From a bacterium BMS3Bbin03 (lineage in GTDB: Bacteria > Zhuqueibacterota > JdFR-76 > BMS3Abin05), in the NCBI GenBank assembly GCA_002898015.1, contig BDTM01000067.1, positions 1 to 64,000 of the forward strand: a stretch of 64,000 nt of DNA, read 5' to 3'. The notes under the pieces were generated by a model. That model worked only from the letters and a program-made list of their open reading frames with translations. It did no database searches and had not been told where the DNA came from. Below, in pieces: positions 15,148 to 23,205 of the stretch. Position 1 is the stretch's first letter, and every line of letters starts with the position of its first letter. The translations under genes and the position numbers were made by a program.

Positions 15148-16647
15148 ATGACTAATAAAAAAAGCATACCATTTATTTTTAAGTTTAAAACAGAAAATAA
15201 TTTCTATATTTATGATATTAATACAAATGATATTATAAGTGTTGAAAAAATTATTTGGGATATAGTTGATTATATAATGATTTTGGGGAAGAATGAGATT
15301 ATTGAAAAATTTAAAAATGTGTATTCAAAGAATAAAATTAATCACGCTATTAAGGAAATAAATAATTTTAAAGAGAAATATTCGATTTTTAAAGTAAATT
15401 CAATAAAAAGTATTAAATTTCCACTTTCAATAAAAGAGATAGAATTCTATCTTAATAATAATATTTCACATATTATTTTAAATGTTACTGATTATTGCAA
15501 TTTAAATTGCAATTATTGTAAATTTTCAGGACATTACTATTTTGAGCACATACATAGTTATAAATTTATGACCGAAGAAATTGCTAAAAAATCTGTGGAT
15601 TTTCTCATTGATCATAGTAAAAATCTAAAACAAGAAAAGCTATCAATAGGTTTTTACGGAGGAGAACCACTTTTAAATTTTCGGGTTATTCAATATGTTG
15701 TTGATTACGCCAAAAATAAAATAAAAAATCCTATTAATTTTTCAATTTCAACGAACGGGGTTTTAATTAATAAAAAAATTGCCCAATTTTTAATCAAAAA
15801 TAATTTTATCTTGAACATTAGTATCGATGGACCTAAAAAAATCAATGATCGTTACCGGAGAGATAAAAAAGGTAATGGATCATTTGACCAAATTAGCAAA
15901 AATTTAAAACTAGTTAAATTAATGCATTTTAAGTATTTTTCCAAAAGAGTTGGTTCTATTGTAACCCTATCTCCCCCATTTAAATTAAAAGAAGTTTATG
16001 ATTTTTTCAATTATTTTCCCGATATACCTCCAGGAGTTGTTCGGATATCTTTAGTTGACACAGAAGATACAGGTTTTTATAATCAATTTAATAAAAATAA
16101 TATTTGGAAAAATTATGATATTCAAAGAAAAGAAATAGAAAAATTATTTTTTAGGAAAATTATTTCAAAAAAATTTGAAGATATTTCTAATTTCGAGTGG
16201 GGATATTTAGGGAAATCATTAATCGACATTCATACAAGAGATATATTCTTATTAAATGAAAATATTGATCCAAATGGTATCTGCATTCCAGGATTTGAAC
16301 GACCATTGATCGGCACAAATGGTTCAATTTATATATGCGAAAAAATGGGATATAATTTTCCTATAGGTAATATTGATACAGGATATAACATACAATTAAT
16401 ATTAAAATTAATGAATGATTACATCAAAATTAGCCACAAATGTAAAAATTGTTGGGCTGTTAGGCTTTGTAAAGCATGCTTTATAACTGCAAAAAAAGGA
16501 AAAATACTTGATAGAGTGAGAAAGAATGAAAATTGCATAAAAATATTAAGTTATCATGAAAACTCACTTAATTTTTATTGTAAAATTATGGAAAATAATC
16601 CACAATTGTTAGATCGAATTGTAATTCCAGTTTTTACTAATAGATAG
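15148..16647 (+). CDS. Radical SAM/SPASM peptide maturase
   Basis: A 499-residue radical SAM enzyme of the SPASM peptide-maturase type. Residues 1-100 form a small N-terminal domain of the size seen for precursor-binding regions. The radical SAM cluster motif is CNLNCNYC (Cys117, Cys121, Cys124), followed by GFYGGEPLL and the ISTNG and SIDG strands. The C-terminal SPASM region has Cys379, 397, 432, 435, 441, 444 and 463 as candidate ligands for two auxiliary iron-sulfur clusters. Such enzymes make thioether or carbon-carbon crosslinks in small peptides; the adjacent Cys-rich peptides are the obvious substrates (inference). It opens an AT-rich operon, nine bases before the first propeller gene. 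It begins only 35 bases after the IS, so its original promoter is probably lost or displaced. Confidence 0.9.
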   Translation: MTNKKSIPFIFKFKTENNFYIYDINTNDIISVEKIIWDIVDYIMILGKNEIIEKFKNVYSKNKINHAIKEINNFKEKYSIFKVNSIKSIKFPLSIKEIEFYLNNNISHIILNVTDYCNLNCNYCKFSGHYYFEHIHSYKFMTEEIAKKSVDFLIDHSKNLKQEKLSIGFYGGEPLLNFRVIQYVVDYAKNKIKNPINFSISTNGVLINKKIAQFLIKNNFILNISIDGPKKINDRYRRDKKGNGSFDQISKNLKLVKLMHFKYFSKRVGSIVTLSPPFKLKEVYDFFNYFPDIPPGVVRISLVDTEDTGFYNQFNKNNIWKNYDIQRKEIEKLFFRKIISKKFEDISNFEWGYLGKSLIDIHTRDIFLLNENIDPNGICIPGFERPLIGTNGSIYICEKMGYNFPIGNIDTGYNIQLILKLMNDYIKISHKCKNCWAVRLCKACFITAKKGKILDRVRKNENCIKILSYHENSLNFYCKIMENNPQLLDRIVIPVFTNR

Positions 16648-16656
16648 AAAATTATT

Positions 16657-17631
16657 ATGAAAAAAGATTATTTAAGAAAAGTTTTAAGGTTATTTTTTAT
16701 TCTATTTTTTATTATTTGTGCTAATAATACATTTGCTCAGGATTTTTCTACATTTGTTAAAAAAGATTTGGTTGTAGGTAATACTAATGAAAATAAAGAA
16801 GAAAATATTATTCTTTCTTATCCTACGGATGTTGTTATCGATAGCCAAAAAAATATATATGTGATTGATTCGTATTTTCTTTATAAATTTAATAATTTAG
16901 GTAAATTAATTTTTAAAAAAGAATTTTTAAAAGGAAAAGGTCCCGGTGAATTTATTGAACCATATGATTTGACCTATATTAATGAACATATTTATATTCT
17001 TGATCATGTTTTAGAAAGAGTTTCTATATTAGATCAAAAAGGAAATTACTTAAATTCCTTTCAAATTCCATTTTTAGCTTATAAGTTATCTAAATGGAAA
17101 AAAAAATATCTAATTTTGCTCGGAGAATATAATGAGAATATTTTCCATGTGTTTACTACTAAAGGTAAGTATAAATATGGTTTTGGAAATCCATTTTCCA
17201 GACCCCCTAATTTAAAAGGATTAACTTCTAGTGGAATGGAATGGTATGTGAATTTTGATACAATATATGCTATTAGCCCATTTAAATCTATAATTAATAA
17301 ATACATCGATAAAAAACTATCTAATACTTATTTTATTAAAGACATAAATATTTCACCACCCAAAGGATATAATACCAGAACAGGTGCAATTACTTTTATT
17401 TTCCCATCAGGAATTAATGGGATTGTTGCTTATAAAAATAAGTTATTTATTACAACGTTTAAAGTTATTCCCAAGCCTTCAAAATATTACTTCTATATTT
17501 ATAATATGGAAAATAAAAAATTAATTAAGGTCTTTAAAATAAAATATTACCTCAAAATTGCAAGAGTTGATTCAACAGGTAAATTTTATTTATTAGGCAC
17601 CACTTATTTTATGAGAGTAAAAATAAAATGA
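16657..17631 (+). CDS. Secreted 6-bladed beta-propeller protein 1
   Basis: A 324-residue protein with a clear signal peptide (hydrophobic residues 9-23, likely cleavage after TFA before Gln28). Repeated NHL-like blades follow, with short motifs such as PTDVVIDSQKNIYVID, KGPGEFIEPYDL and IYILDHVLERV. It contains the sequence FPSGINGIV, which is shared with the next protein. It has no T9SS sorting domain and no lipobox, so it is probably periplasmic or released. It overlaps the next gene by four bases (ATGA). Propellers of this sort bind ligands or partner proteins; within this operon it could bind, process or give protection against the modified peptide. That role is inference; the propeller call is firm. 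Confidence 0.85.
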   Translation: MKKDYLRKVLRLFFILFFIICANNTFAQDFSTFVKKDLVVGNTNENKEENIILSYPTDVVIDSQKNIYVIDSYFLYKFNNLGKLIFKKEFLKGKGPGEFIEPYDLTYINEHIYILDHVLERVSILDQKGNYLNSFQIPFLAYKLSKWKKKYLILLGEYNENIFHVFTTKGKYKYGFGNPFSRPPNLKGLTSSGMEWYVNFDTIYAISPFKSIINKYIDKKLSNTYFIKDINISPPKGYNTRTGAITFIFPSGINGIVAYKNKLFITTFKVIPKPSKYYFYIYNMENKKLIKVFKIKYYLKIARVDSTGKFYLLGTTYFMRVKIK

Positions 17632-18584
17632 AATATATTTTCATTTTTGTTATTCTTTCCTTAAGCGTCGTATTATTGCCTTTTAATTACATATATTCAC
17701 AGTTAGAGAAAAAATCTTTTATAACATTAGCAGAGCAATTATATAATATCCCGGTAGATTTATCTTTTGATCAATCTGGTAATCTATATGTATTGAATAG
17801 TGGCCGCAGATATATACAAATATTTGATGCACATGGTCGATTTATTAAAGATATTGGCAAGAATTCGCTTGGCCGATTGCGTGGTTTACAGCCTTTTGCT
17901 ATTGATGTTTCGAGAAATAATATTATCTATGTGTTAAATCATGTAACAAAACAGATTGTAGAAATAAATTATTTTGGAAAATTGTACAAGATATTAAATT
18001 TTGATTTTTGGGTTAATAATTTAAAAATATTACGAAACGGAGATTTATTACTTCTGGGCAATAAATCTAACCATATTTTTCATGTGTACAACAAAAATGG
18101 GAATTATTTGTATAGTTTTGGTAATGCTTTCCAGCCACCAAATAAAAAATTTAATTGGCAGATGGCAGGCCCTATGGAATTCTATATTAATCGTGATACA
18201 ATTTATGTTGCCAGTAATTTTAGATATGAAATTCAAAGATATGTGAATAAAAAACTTAATTGGGTGTATATTTCAAATGACTCACTTAAAATAGCAGCGA
18301 ATGTTAAATCATCAAAAAGAGGAATTGAAATATCCTTTCCTAGCGGAATAAGCGGTATTGTAGAGTGTGGAAACTTGCTTTATGTTTCTTTATTTTTCAT
18401 CGATAAAACAAAAAGAAAATATTATTTGGATATTATTGACGTAAAACAAAAGAGATTAGTTCAAAGATTTCAATTTAATGATATATTGATGGTGAAAATA
18501 AAAAAAGGTGAAAAGAGAATATTTGCGATCTATGATAATTCTATAATTTATATATTCTATAATTGTGAGAGAAGTTACGAATAA
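17628..18584 (+). CDS. Secreted 6-bladed beta-propeller protein 2
   Basis: A 318-residue paralogue of the preceding protein. It has a signal peptide (hydrophobic residues 4-22, likely cleavage before Gln26), then blades such as PVDLSFDQSGNLYVLNSG, LQPFAIDVSRNNIIYVLNHV and IFHVYNKNGNYLYSFGNAF. The last is close to IFHVFTTKGKYKYGFGNPF of protein 1. FPSGISGIV is conserved near the C-terminus. Its start codon overlaps the stop of protein 1, and peptide gene B follows after 15 bases, so all are in one transcript. Tandem duplication of a secreted propeller in a peptide-maturation operon suggests a direct role with the exported peptide (inference). Confidence 0.85.
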   Translation: MKYIFIFVILSLSVVLLPFNYIYSQLEKKSFITLAEQLYNIPVDLSFDQSGNLYVLNSGRRYIQIFDAHGRFIKDIGKNSLGRLRGLQPFAIDVSRNNIIYVLNHVTKQIVEINYFGKLYKILNFDFWVNNLKILRNGDLLLLGNKSNHIFHVYNKNGNYLYSFGNAFQPPNKKFNWQMAGPMEFYINRDTIYVASNFRYEIQRYVNKKLNWVYISNDSLKIAANVKSSKRGIEISFPSGISGIVECGNLLYVSLFFIDKTKRKYYLDIIDVKQKRLVQRFQFNDILMVKIKKGEKRIFAIYDNSIIYIFYNCERSYE

Positions 18585-18599
18585 ACGGAGAATTTGAAT

Positions 18600-18752
18600 A
18601 TGATTAGATTTGTTGGGAACATGTTTCTTCTTAGTGGATATAGGCCACAATTACACTGTGTATGTTTTTGTATTGATTTGAGATGTCGTTTTTCGTGGGG
18701 GTATTTGGAAGGCTATTCTGATGCTTATCTTATTGGAATGAGCAGATTATGA
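18600..18752 (+). CDS. Cys-rich peptide B, candidate modified-peptide precursor
   Basis: A 50-residue peptide with a good ribosome-binding site (CGGAG, 18586-18590). Its stop codon overlaps the ABC exporter start codon as ATGA, which is strong evidence that it is translated. It begins MIRF, has Arg15-Pro16, a CxCxCx4C cluster (Cys20, 22, 24, 29), then after five residues Tyr35, Gly38-Tyr39, Asp41 and an LIG tail. These features align with peptide A at 13109, whose Arg15-Pro16 are at identical positions. Unlike peptide A it sits intact inside the operon with the radical SAM enzyme and exporter. It probably is the enzyme's substrate and exporter's cargo (inference). No double-glycine cleavage motif is present. 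Confidence 0.8.
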   Translation: MIRFVGNMFLLSGYRPQLHCVCFCIDLRCRFSWGYLEGYSDAYLIGMSRL

Positions 18753-20623
18753 GTCGATTTGCCATATCTAATGATATAAACATTATAAAATTATTGATAG
18801 ATTTGTTTAAAGATAAGAAATCAGAAGGAAAAAATGTTGCCCTTCTATTTGGGAATGAAATACAACAAGAGCCTTTCCATATTTCTTATGTTAAAAATGT
18901 TTTCCCATATATAATGCAACATTGGAAAATAGGATTATTTGCTTCAATATTGCTTCTTATAAGTGTATTATCTTCTCTTCCCCAACCTTTATTTATAAAG
19001 TATATAATAAACAATGTTATTATTAATAAAGACATTTCAATTCTTACAATTGTTATTTTTAGTCTGATAATATTATTGATTATGGAAGCTTTCTTTACAT
19101 TTTTGAAAGATTTTTACTTTTTCCAATTTGAACAAAACATCATTTTTGAGATTCAATGTCGTCTTTTTCAAAAAGTCTTACATTTTCCCAAATCATTTTT
19201 TGATAATGAACAAACTGGTTATATAATGTCGCGATTGTCAGGAGACATATTCCAACTACGTTTACTTTTTTCAAGTTCAGTTGTTGAAATTCTTACAAGT
19301 GTACTTAAATTTACAGGAGCAATTGTAATATTATTCTTTTTGCAATGGAAGCTTACATTATTATCATTAACAATTCTCCCTTTTTTCTTTATCACAGTTC
19401 AGTCTTTAGGAAAGAAAACAAGAATATTAAGCTATAATATGATGGAAAAATCAGCACAAGTGTCTAAAAATTTACAAGAATCTATTTCCGGTATATCACT
19501 TATTAAAACTTTTGTCACTGAGCAAAAAGAAACTCAGAAAGTATCTCAAAGCTTGATAGAATCTATACAGGCAAATATAGAGCAAAATACATTAAATGCT
19601 TTTTCAAAATTTGCTATTAGCATTATTGCTTCATCTGGTACAGTATTAGTACTGTGGTATGGGGTAAAAGAAATAATATTTGGTCATTTCACAATTGGGG
19701 GTTATGTGGCTTTTATTTCTTATTTGACTTATCTTTATGGCCCTTCTCGTTTTTTAGCAATTATGCATATTCATTTACAAACAGCGTTTGCCGCACTTAA
19801 ACGTGTATTTACGTTATTTCAGATTATTCCAGAAGACGATAGCAATAAGATGGAAATAAAATTATTTAGACTAAAAGGACAAATTACATTTGAGAATGTA
19901 TGTTTTTCTTATAATCAAAAGAGATTTGTTTTAAATAATATTTCATTTTCTATAAAAAGTGGTGAAAAGGTAGCATTGGTAGGGCACACCGGAGCTGGCA
20001 AAAGTACGATTGTTTACCTTATTTTGAGGTTATATAAACCCCAATTTGGAAGAATTTCTTTTGATGGAATAGATGCAAATCTTTTAAGTGTAAAAAATTT
20101 GAGGGAAAGAATTGGAATTGTATCCCAAGAAATTTTCCTCTTTGATGATACTATTTTTAATAATATTCTTTATGGAAAACCTGATGCTACAAAAGAAGAT
20201 GTAATAATAGCAGCAAAAAAAGCTCAAGCACATGATTTTATTATTCAATTATCTAAAAAGTACTATACTTATGTTGGAGAAAGAGGGGTAAAATTATCTA
20301 TGGGACAAAGACAACGTATCTCAATTGCAAGAGCAATCTTGAAAAATCCAGATATTTTAATTCTTGATGAACCAACATCAGCAATTGATTCAATAACTGA
20401 AGAAGCAATAAAAAAACTTATTTTCGAAGAAATGCAAAATAAAACAATTATTACAATTGCTCATAATTTATCAACAATATCATTAGTGGATAAAATATTA
20501 GTTGTAAATGATGGGCAAATCCAAAATCAAGGAACTCATAATGAATTAATTGTGAATGACAGTGTATATAAAAAAATGTTTGAAAGCCAATTTTTTTTTC
20601 AAACTAATCTCAATAAATTATAA
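18749..20623 (+). CDS. ABC exporter (fused membrane and ATPase domains)
   Basis: A 624-residue type IV ABC exporter half-transporter, MsbA/LagD-like in layout. An unusual N-terminal extension of about 50 residues precedes the first transmembrane helix and lacks the C39 peptidase Cys/His motifs. Six transmembrane helices lie between about residues 60 and 350. The ATPase domain has Walker A GHTGAGKST at 412-420, signature LSMGQ at 516-520 (Met in place of the usual Gly), Walker B with Asp540-Glu541 and H-loop His572. It presumably dimerises. Translational coupling to peptide gene B makes that peptide the likely cargo. As there is no built-in protease, any leader would have to be removed elsewhere. 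Confidence 0.92.
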   Translation: MSRFAISNDINIIKLLIDLFKDKKSEGKNVALLFGNEIQQEPFHISYVKNVFPYIMQHWKIGLFASILLLISVLSSLPQPLFIKYIINNVIINKDISILTIVIFSLIILLIMEAFFTFLKDFYFFQFEQNIIFEIQCRLFQKVLHFPKSFFDNEQTGYIMSRLSGDIFQLRLLFSSSVVEILTSVLKFTGAIVILFFLQWKLTLLSLTILPFFFITVQSLGKKTRILSYNMMEKSAQVSKNLQESISGISLIKTFVTEQKETQKVSQSLIESIQANIEQNTLNAFSKFAISIIASSGTVLVLWYGVKEIIFGHFTIGGYVAFISYLTYLYGPSRFLAIMHIHLQTAFAALKRVFTLFQIIPEDDSNKMEIKLFRLKGQITFENVCFSYNQKRFVLNNISFSIKSGEKVALVGHTGAGKSTIVYLILRLYKPQFGRISFDGIDANLLSVKNLRERIGIVSQEIFLFDDTIFNNILYGKPDATKEDVIIAAKKAQAHDFIIQLSKKYYTYVGERGVKLSMGQRQRISIARAILKNPDILILDEPTSAIDSITEEAIKKLIFEEMQNKTIITIAHNLSTISLVDKILVVNDGQIQNQGTHNELIVNDSVYKKMFESQFFFQTNLNKL

Positions 20624-20639
20624 AAAACTATCAAAAATA

Positions 20640-20731
20640 TAATTACAACCAAAAGTGATGAAAGGCAAATTATTTGCAGGTATTAATGATACTTGTTTAT
20701 ATGTGTATAATATGAAAAATCTATTAAAGTA
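20640..20731 (+). pseudogene. Possible C-terminal remnant of a third beta-propeller gene
   Basis: The frame ending at about 20731 encodes GKLFAGINDTCLYVYNMKN. It resembles a final propeller blade and is comparable to the C-termini of the two propeller proteins upstream (for example KRIFAIYDNSIIYIFY). A stop codon lies just upstream in the same frame, so only some 30 codons survive. This suggests that the operon once had a third propeller gene after the exporter. Short length keeps the call weak. Confidence 0.35.
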
Positions 20732-20736
20732 AATAA

Positions 20737-20803
20737 TGAGTCTGCTCTAAAAGGCGTTTGCACACAAATCTTACGAATTTTCATGAATTTATTTTTATGC
20801 CTT
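20737..20803 (+). repeat. Dispersed repeat, GAGTCT type, copy 1
   Basis: GAGTCTGCTCTAAAAGGC through TTACGAATTTTCATGAATT. The same layout occurs at 38716-38778 (GAGTCTATTCTAAAATGAC through CACGAATTTTTACGAAT). Confidence 0.5.
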
Positions 20804-21095
20804 CTGGAGAGTCGATGGAAAATATTTGGGCTGCGTAAAGTCAAATTATAGGATCATAAAAGGTCAAAACGGCAAATTGTATTTCCGGATAGAAAATAAT
20901 GAAAACGAAGAATTTGCTCCACAAGACTGGACAAAAATAAATATTCGAAGCCTGTTCTGAAAAACGGGAAATTGGCGTGATCCAAGAACTATGACGATTA
21001 AAAATATTCCAAACCCTCCAAAAATAGCTTAATTAAAAATATATTGCATTTTCTGCAATATATCACTATTTTCCAAAAAAGGATATATTTTTACG

Positions 21096-22334
21096 ATGCC
21101 GCACATCATTTCAACAAAGCAAATTATTTCTTTCATAGTGATAGCTGCCTTCTTTTTTATTCTGGGGCTTTTCATTTCGCCTAAATTGCCCTTCTTTTCC
21201 TTCCAACAACAACGCATCCATTCCGAAAAAAGTGATTCCATTTCGGTTGAACAATCTCCGGTTGCTGTAGAAGCTGAGCCTGCCCGAATGGGAACGCTGG
21301 TTATGCGGCTTTCGGCCACGGGTCTAACCCGAGCCGTGCAGGAAATTTCAATTATGCCAAAAGTAAGCGGCCAAATTGTCAAATTACCCATTCAGGAAGG
21401 TCAATTTGTAAGGAGGGGAACTCTGCTTTTGAAATTGGATGATCGGGAATATCGCCTGGCGCTGGCCGAAGCAAAGGATAACCTGTTGGGCGCCGAGGTG
21501 AAATACGGCATTCAAATTAAAGAAAGAAAAAAGGACAAATCATTGCAGAAGGAAGACAGGAAGCTTTCGCATGAAGAGAAGGATTTATTTTCGGAACCAT
21601 TTAATTCACAAAATTCATTACTCAGCAGCAAGCTGACACACGACATTGCCGAAATTCTTTCCGGCAAAAAACAGGAAGAGTTGATTGCCCAAAAAACAGG
21701 ACTCACAGCGGCGGCAATCGCCGTTCAGCGGGCGGAACTCAATCTGTCCTACACGGAACTCCGTGCTCCATTTTCCGGATACATTGCCGATCTCAAAATC
21801 AAACAAAATCAGCAAATTTCTGTCGGACGGGAGGTCTTTCATCTGGTGGATTTATCACCTGTTGAAGTGGAACTTCAGGTGCTGGAAAGTGAGGTTGGCC
21901 TCATCAAAGAAGGACGAAAGGCAGCGATCACCTTTCCGGCCTACCCCGATGAAGTATTTCACGGCAAAGTGACTGCTATTAGTCCGTTGGTAAATCCCAA
22001 AACCAAAACGGTCAAAGTGATTGTGCGGCTGCCCAATCGCAACAAAAAAATTCTACCGGGCATGTTTGCTTATGCTAAAGTGGAGGGCCGGATTTTTAAA
22101 AAGCGATTTTTGGTGCCCAAAGAGGCCCTTTTGATTCGGGATCAGAGGAAATTAGTGTTCATTGTGAGAAATGGTAGGGCAAAATGGTGTTATGTGAAAA
22201 CCGGCCTGGAGAATGATAAATATGTTGAGATTTTAAGCTCCGCATTCGGCCTCAAACCGGGTGAGCTGGTGATTACAAAAGGTCAGTACACGCTTGTGCA
22301 CGACCAGAGGGTGGTAGTGAGAAAAAAACGCTGA
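21096..22334 (+). CDS. RND efflux periplasmic adaptor subunit (HlyD/AcrA family)
   Basis: A 412-residue membrane fusion protein with an N-terminal membrane anchor (residues 10-28). The lipoyl halves flank a coiled-coil region: SGQIVKLPIQEGQFVRRGTLL on one side and LSYTELRAPFSGYI on the other. The beta-barrel and membrane-proximal domains follow. The hairpin contains a charged stretch (KERKKDKSLQKEDRKLSHEEK), longer than usual. It would link the RND pumps encoded downstream to an outer-membrane channel; no TolC-like gene is in the window. An 870-base repeat-filled gap separates it from the first pump gene, which may weaken co-transcription. Confidence 0.92.
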   Translation: MPHIISTKQIISFIVIAAFFFILGLFISPKLPFFSFQQQRIHSEKSDSISVEQSPVAVEAEPARMGTLVMRLSATGLTRAVQEISIMPKVSGQIVKLPIQEGQFVRRGTLLLKLDDREYRLALAEAKDNLLGAEVKYGIQIKERKKDKSLQKEDRKLSHEEKDLFSEPFNSQNSLLSSKLTHDIAEILSGKKQEELIAQKTGLTAAAIAVQRAELNLSYTELRAPFSGYIADLKIKQNQQISVGREVFHLVDLSPVEVELQVLESEVGLIKEGRKAAITFPAYPDEVFHGKVTAISPLVNPKTKTVKVIVRLPNRNKKILPGMFAYAKVEGRIFKKRFLVPKEALLIRDQRKLVFIVRNGRAKWCYVKTGLENDKYVEILSSAFGLKPGELVITKGQYTLVHDQRVVVRKKR

Positions 22335-23205
22335 TAGGTACAATTTCTTTCTACAGATTCACATCTGTAGTTACCGGATACCATCCCCTTGCGGGGATGG
22401 GGAGATTGGGGAATGGCGGTATTTTAAAAATGCGGAATATTTCCGGAAATTCTAATTGTATGTGAAAAAAGGAGTCCGCTTTTGCGGACGAAATAAGAGC
22501 AGCCATCGGCGTGAGCCCGTGGTAAAAAGAGGGATTCACACCCGAAAGCTACCGGATTCTGTCCCCTGTGGGGATGAATCAGGAAGATGGTAGAGGGATT
22601 TCGCCCTCTGCGAGGGCTTGGGGTTTATTTTATTGGAAGGATTGTTCTCTACAGATTCACATCTGTAGTTACCGGATACCATCCCCTGCGGGGATGGGAG
22701 ATTGGGGAATGGCGGTATTTTAAAAATGCGGAATATTTCCGGAAATTCTAATTGTATGTGAAAAATTGAGTCCGCTTTTGCGGACGAAATAAGAGCAGCC
22801 ATTGGCGTAAGCCCGTGGTAAAAAGAGGGATTCACACTACCGGATTCTGTCCCCTGTGGGGATGAATCAGGAAGAGGATAGCGGGATTTCGCCCTCTGCG
22901 AGGGCTTGGGGTTTATTTTATTGGAAGGATTGTTCTCTACAGATTCACATCTGTAGTTACCGGATGCCATCCCCTGCGGGGATTTGGAATTCAAGAATTG
23001 AAACGTTTTGAGAAACAGAATTGTTTAGGATGTATTGGTTGCATTTTGAAAAAAAAATGAGTCTGCCTGTGGCAGACGAAATACGAATAACCATTGGCGT
23101 GAGCCAATGGCCATGAACGAGTTAAAAAACCTATAGCCCTCGCAGAGGGCGGCATTTTCTAATTCATATAAATTAACTAAAACTCCAATTACAGAACCTT
23201 AATTC
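22335..23205. other. Hairpin-rich non-coding stretch inside the efflux locus
   Basis: No gene is supported. It is filled by the tandem repeat at 22351-22995 and a diverged tail at 23050-23155 with the same kinds of hairpins (GTCTGCCTGTGGCAGAC and CCCTCGCAGAGGG). Confidence 0.7.
22351..22995. repeat. Tandem repeat of about 290-bp units built from short hairpins
   Basis: Two full units (22351-22648, 298 bp; 22649-22936, 288 bp) and a partial third from 22937, all starting CTACAGATTCACATCTGTAG. Each unit carries a series of short palindromes with tiny loops, among them ACAGATtcacATCTGT, CATCCCCtgcGGGGATG, GTCCGCttttGCGGAC, CCCCtgtGGGG and GCCCTCtgcGAGGGC. The units differ by small indels and substitutions. 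Confidence 0.85.

Larger units (their letters stand above)
20624..21095. other. Intergenic stretch after the peptide operon
   Basis: No intact gene is seen. It holds the propeller remnant near 20640-20731 and a repeat at 20737-20803 that resembles 38716-38778. A short open stretch (about 20865-20960, ending NIRSLF) is not recognised. G+C rises again from about 21100. Confidence 0.5.

Noticed and set aside
20865..20960. Short open frame ending NIRSLF after the peptide operon
   Set aside because: About 35 codons, no start signal and no family match; cannot be told from noise.
22536..22994. 152-residue minus-strand open frame rich in Pro, Ser and Gln
   Set aside because: It follows the 290-bp tandem repeat exactly and repeats itself internally. 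It has no start signal and reads through hairpins, so it is a repeat artefact.
22351..22995. Possible CRISPR array
   Set aside because: Units of about 290 bp that are nearly identical throughout, with no short repeats separated by unique spacers and no cas genes.
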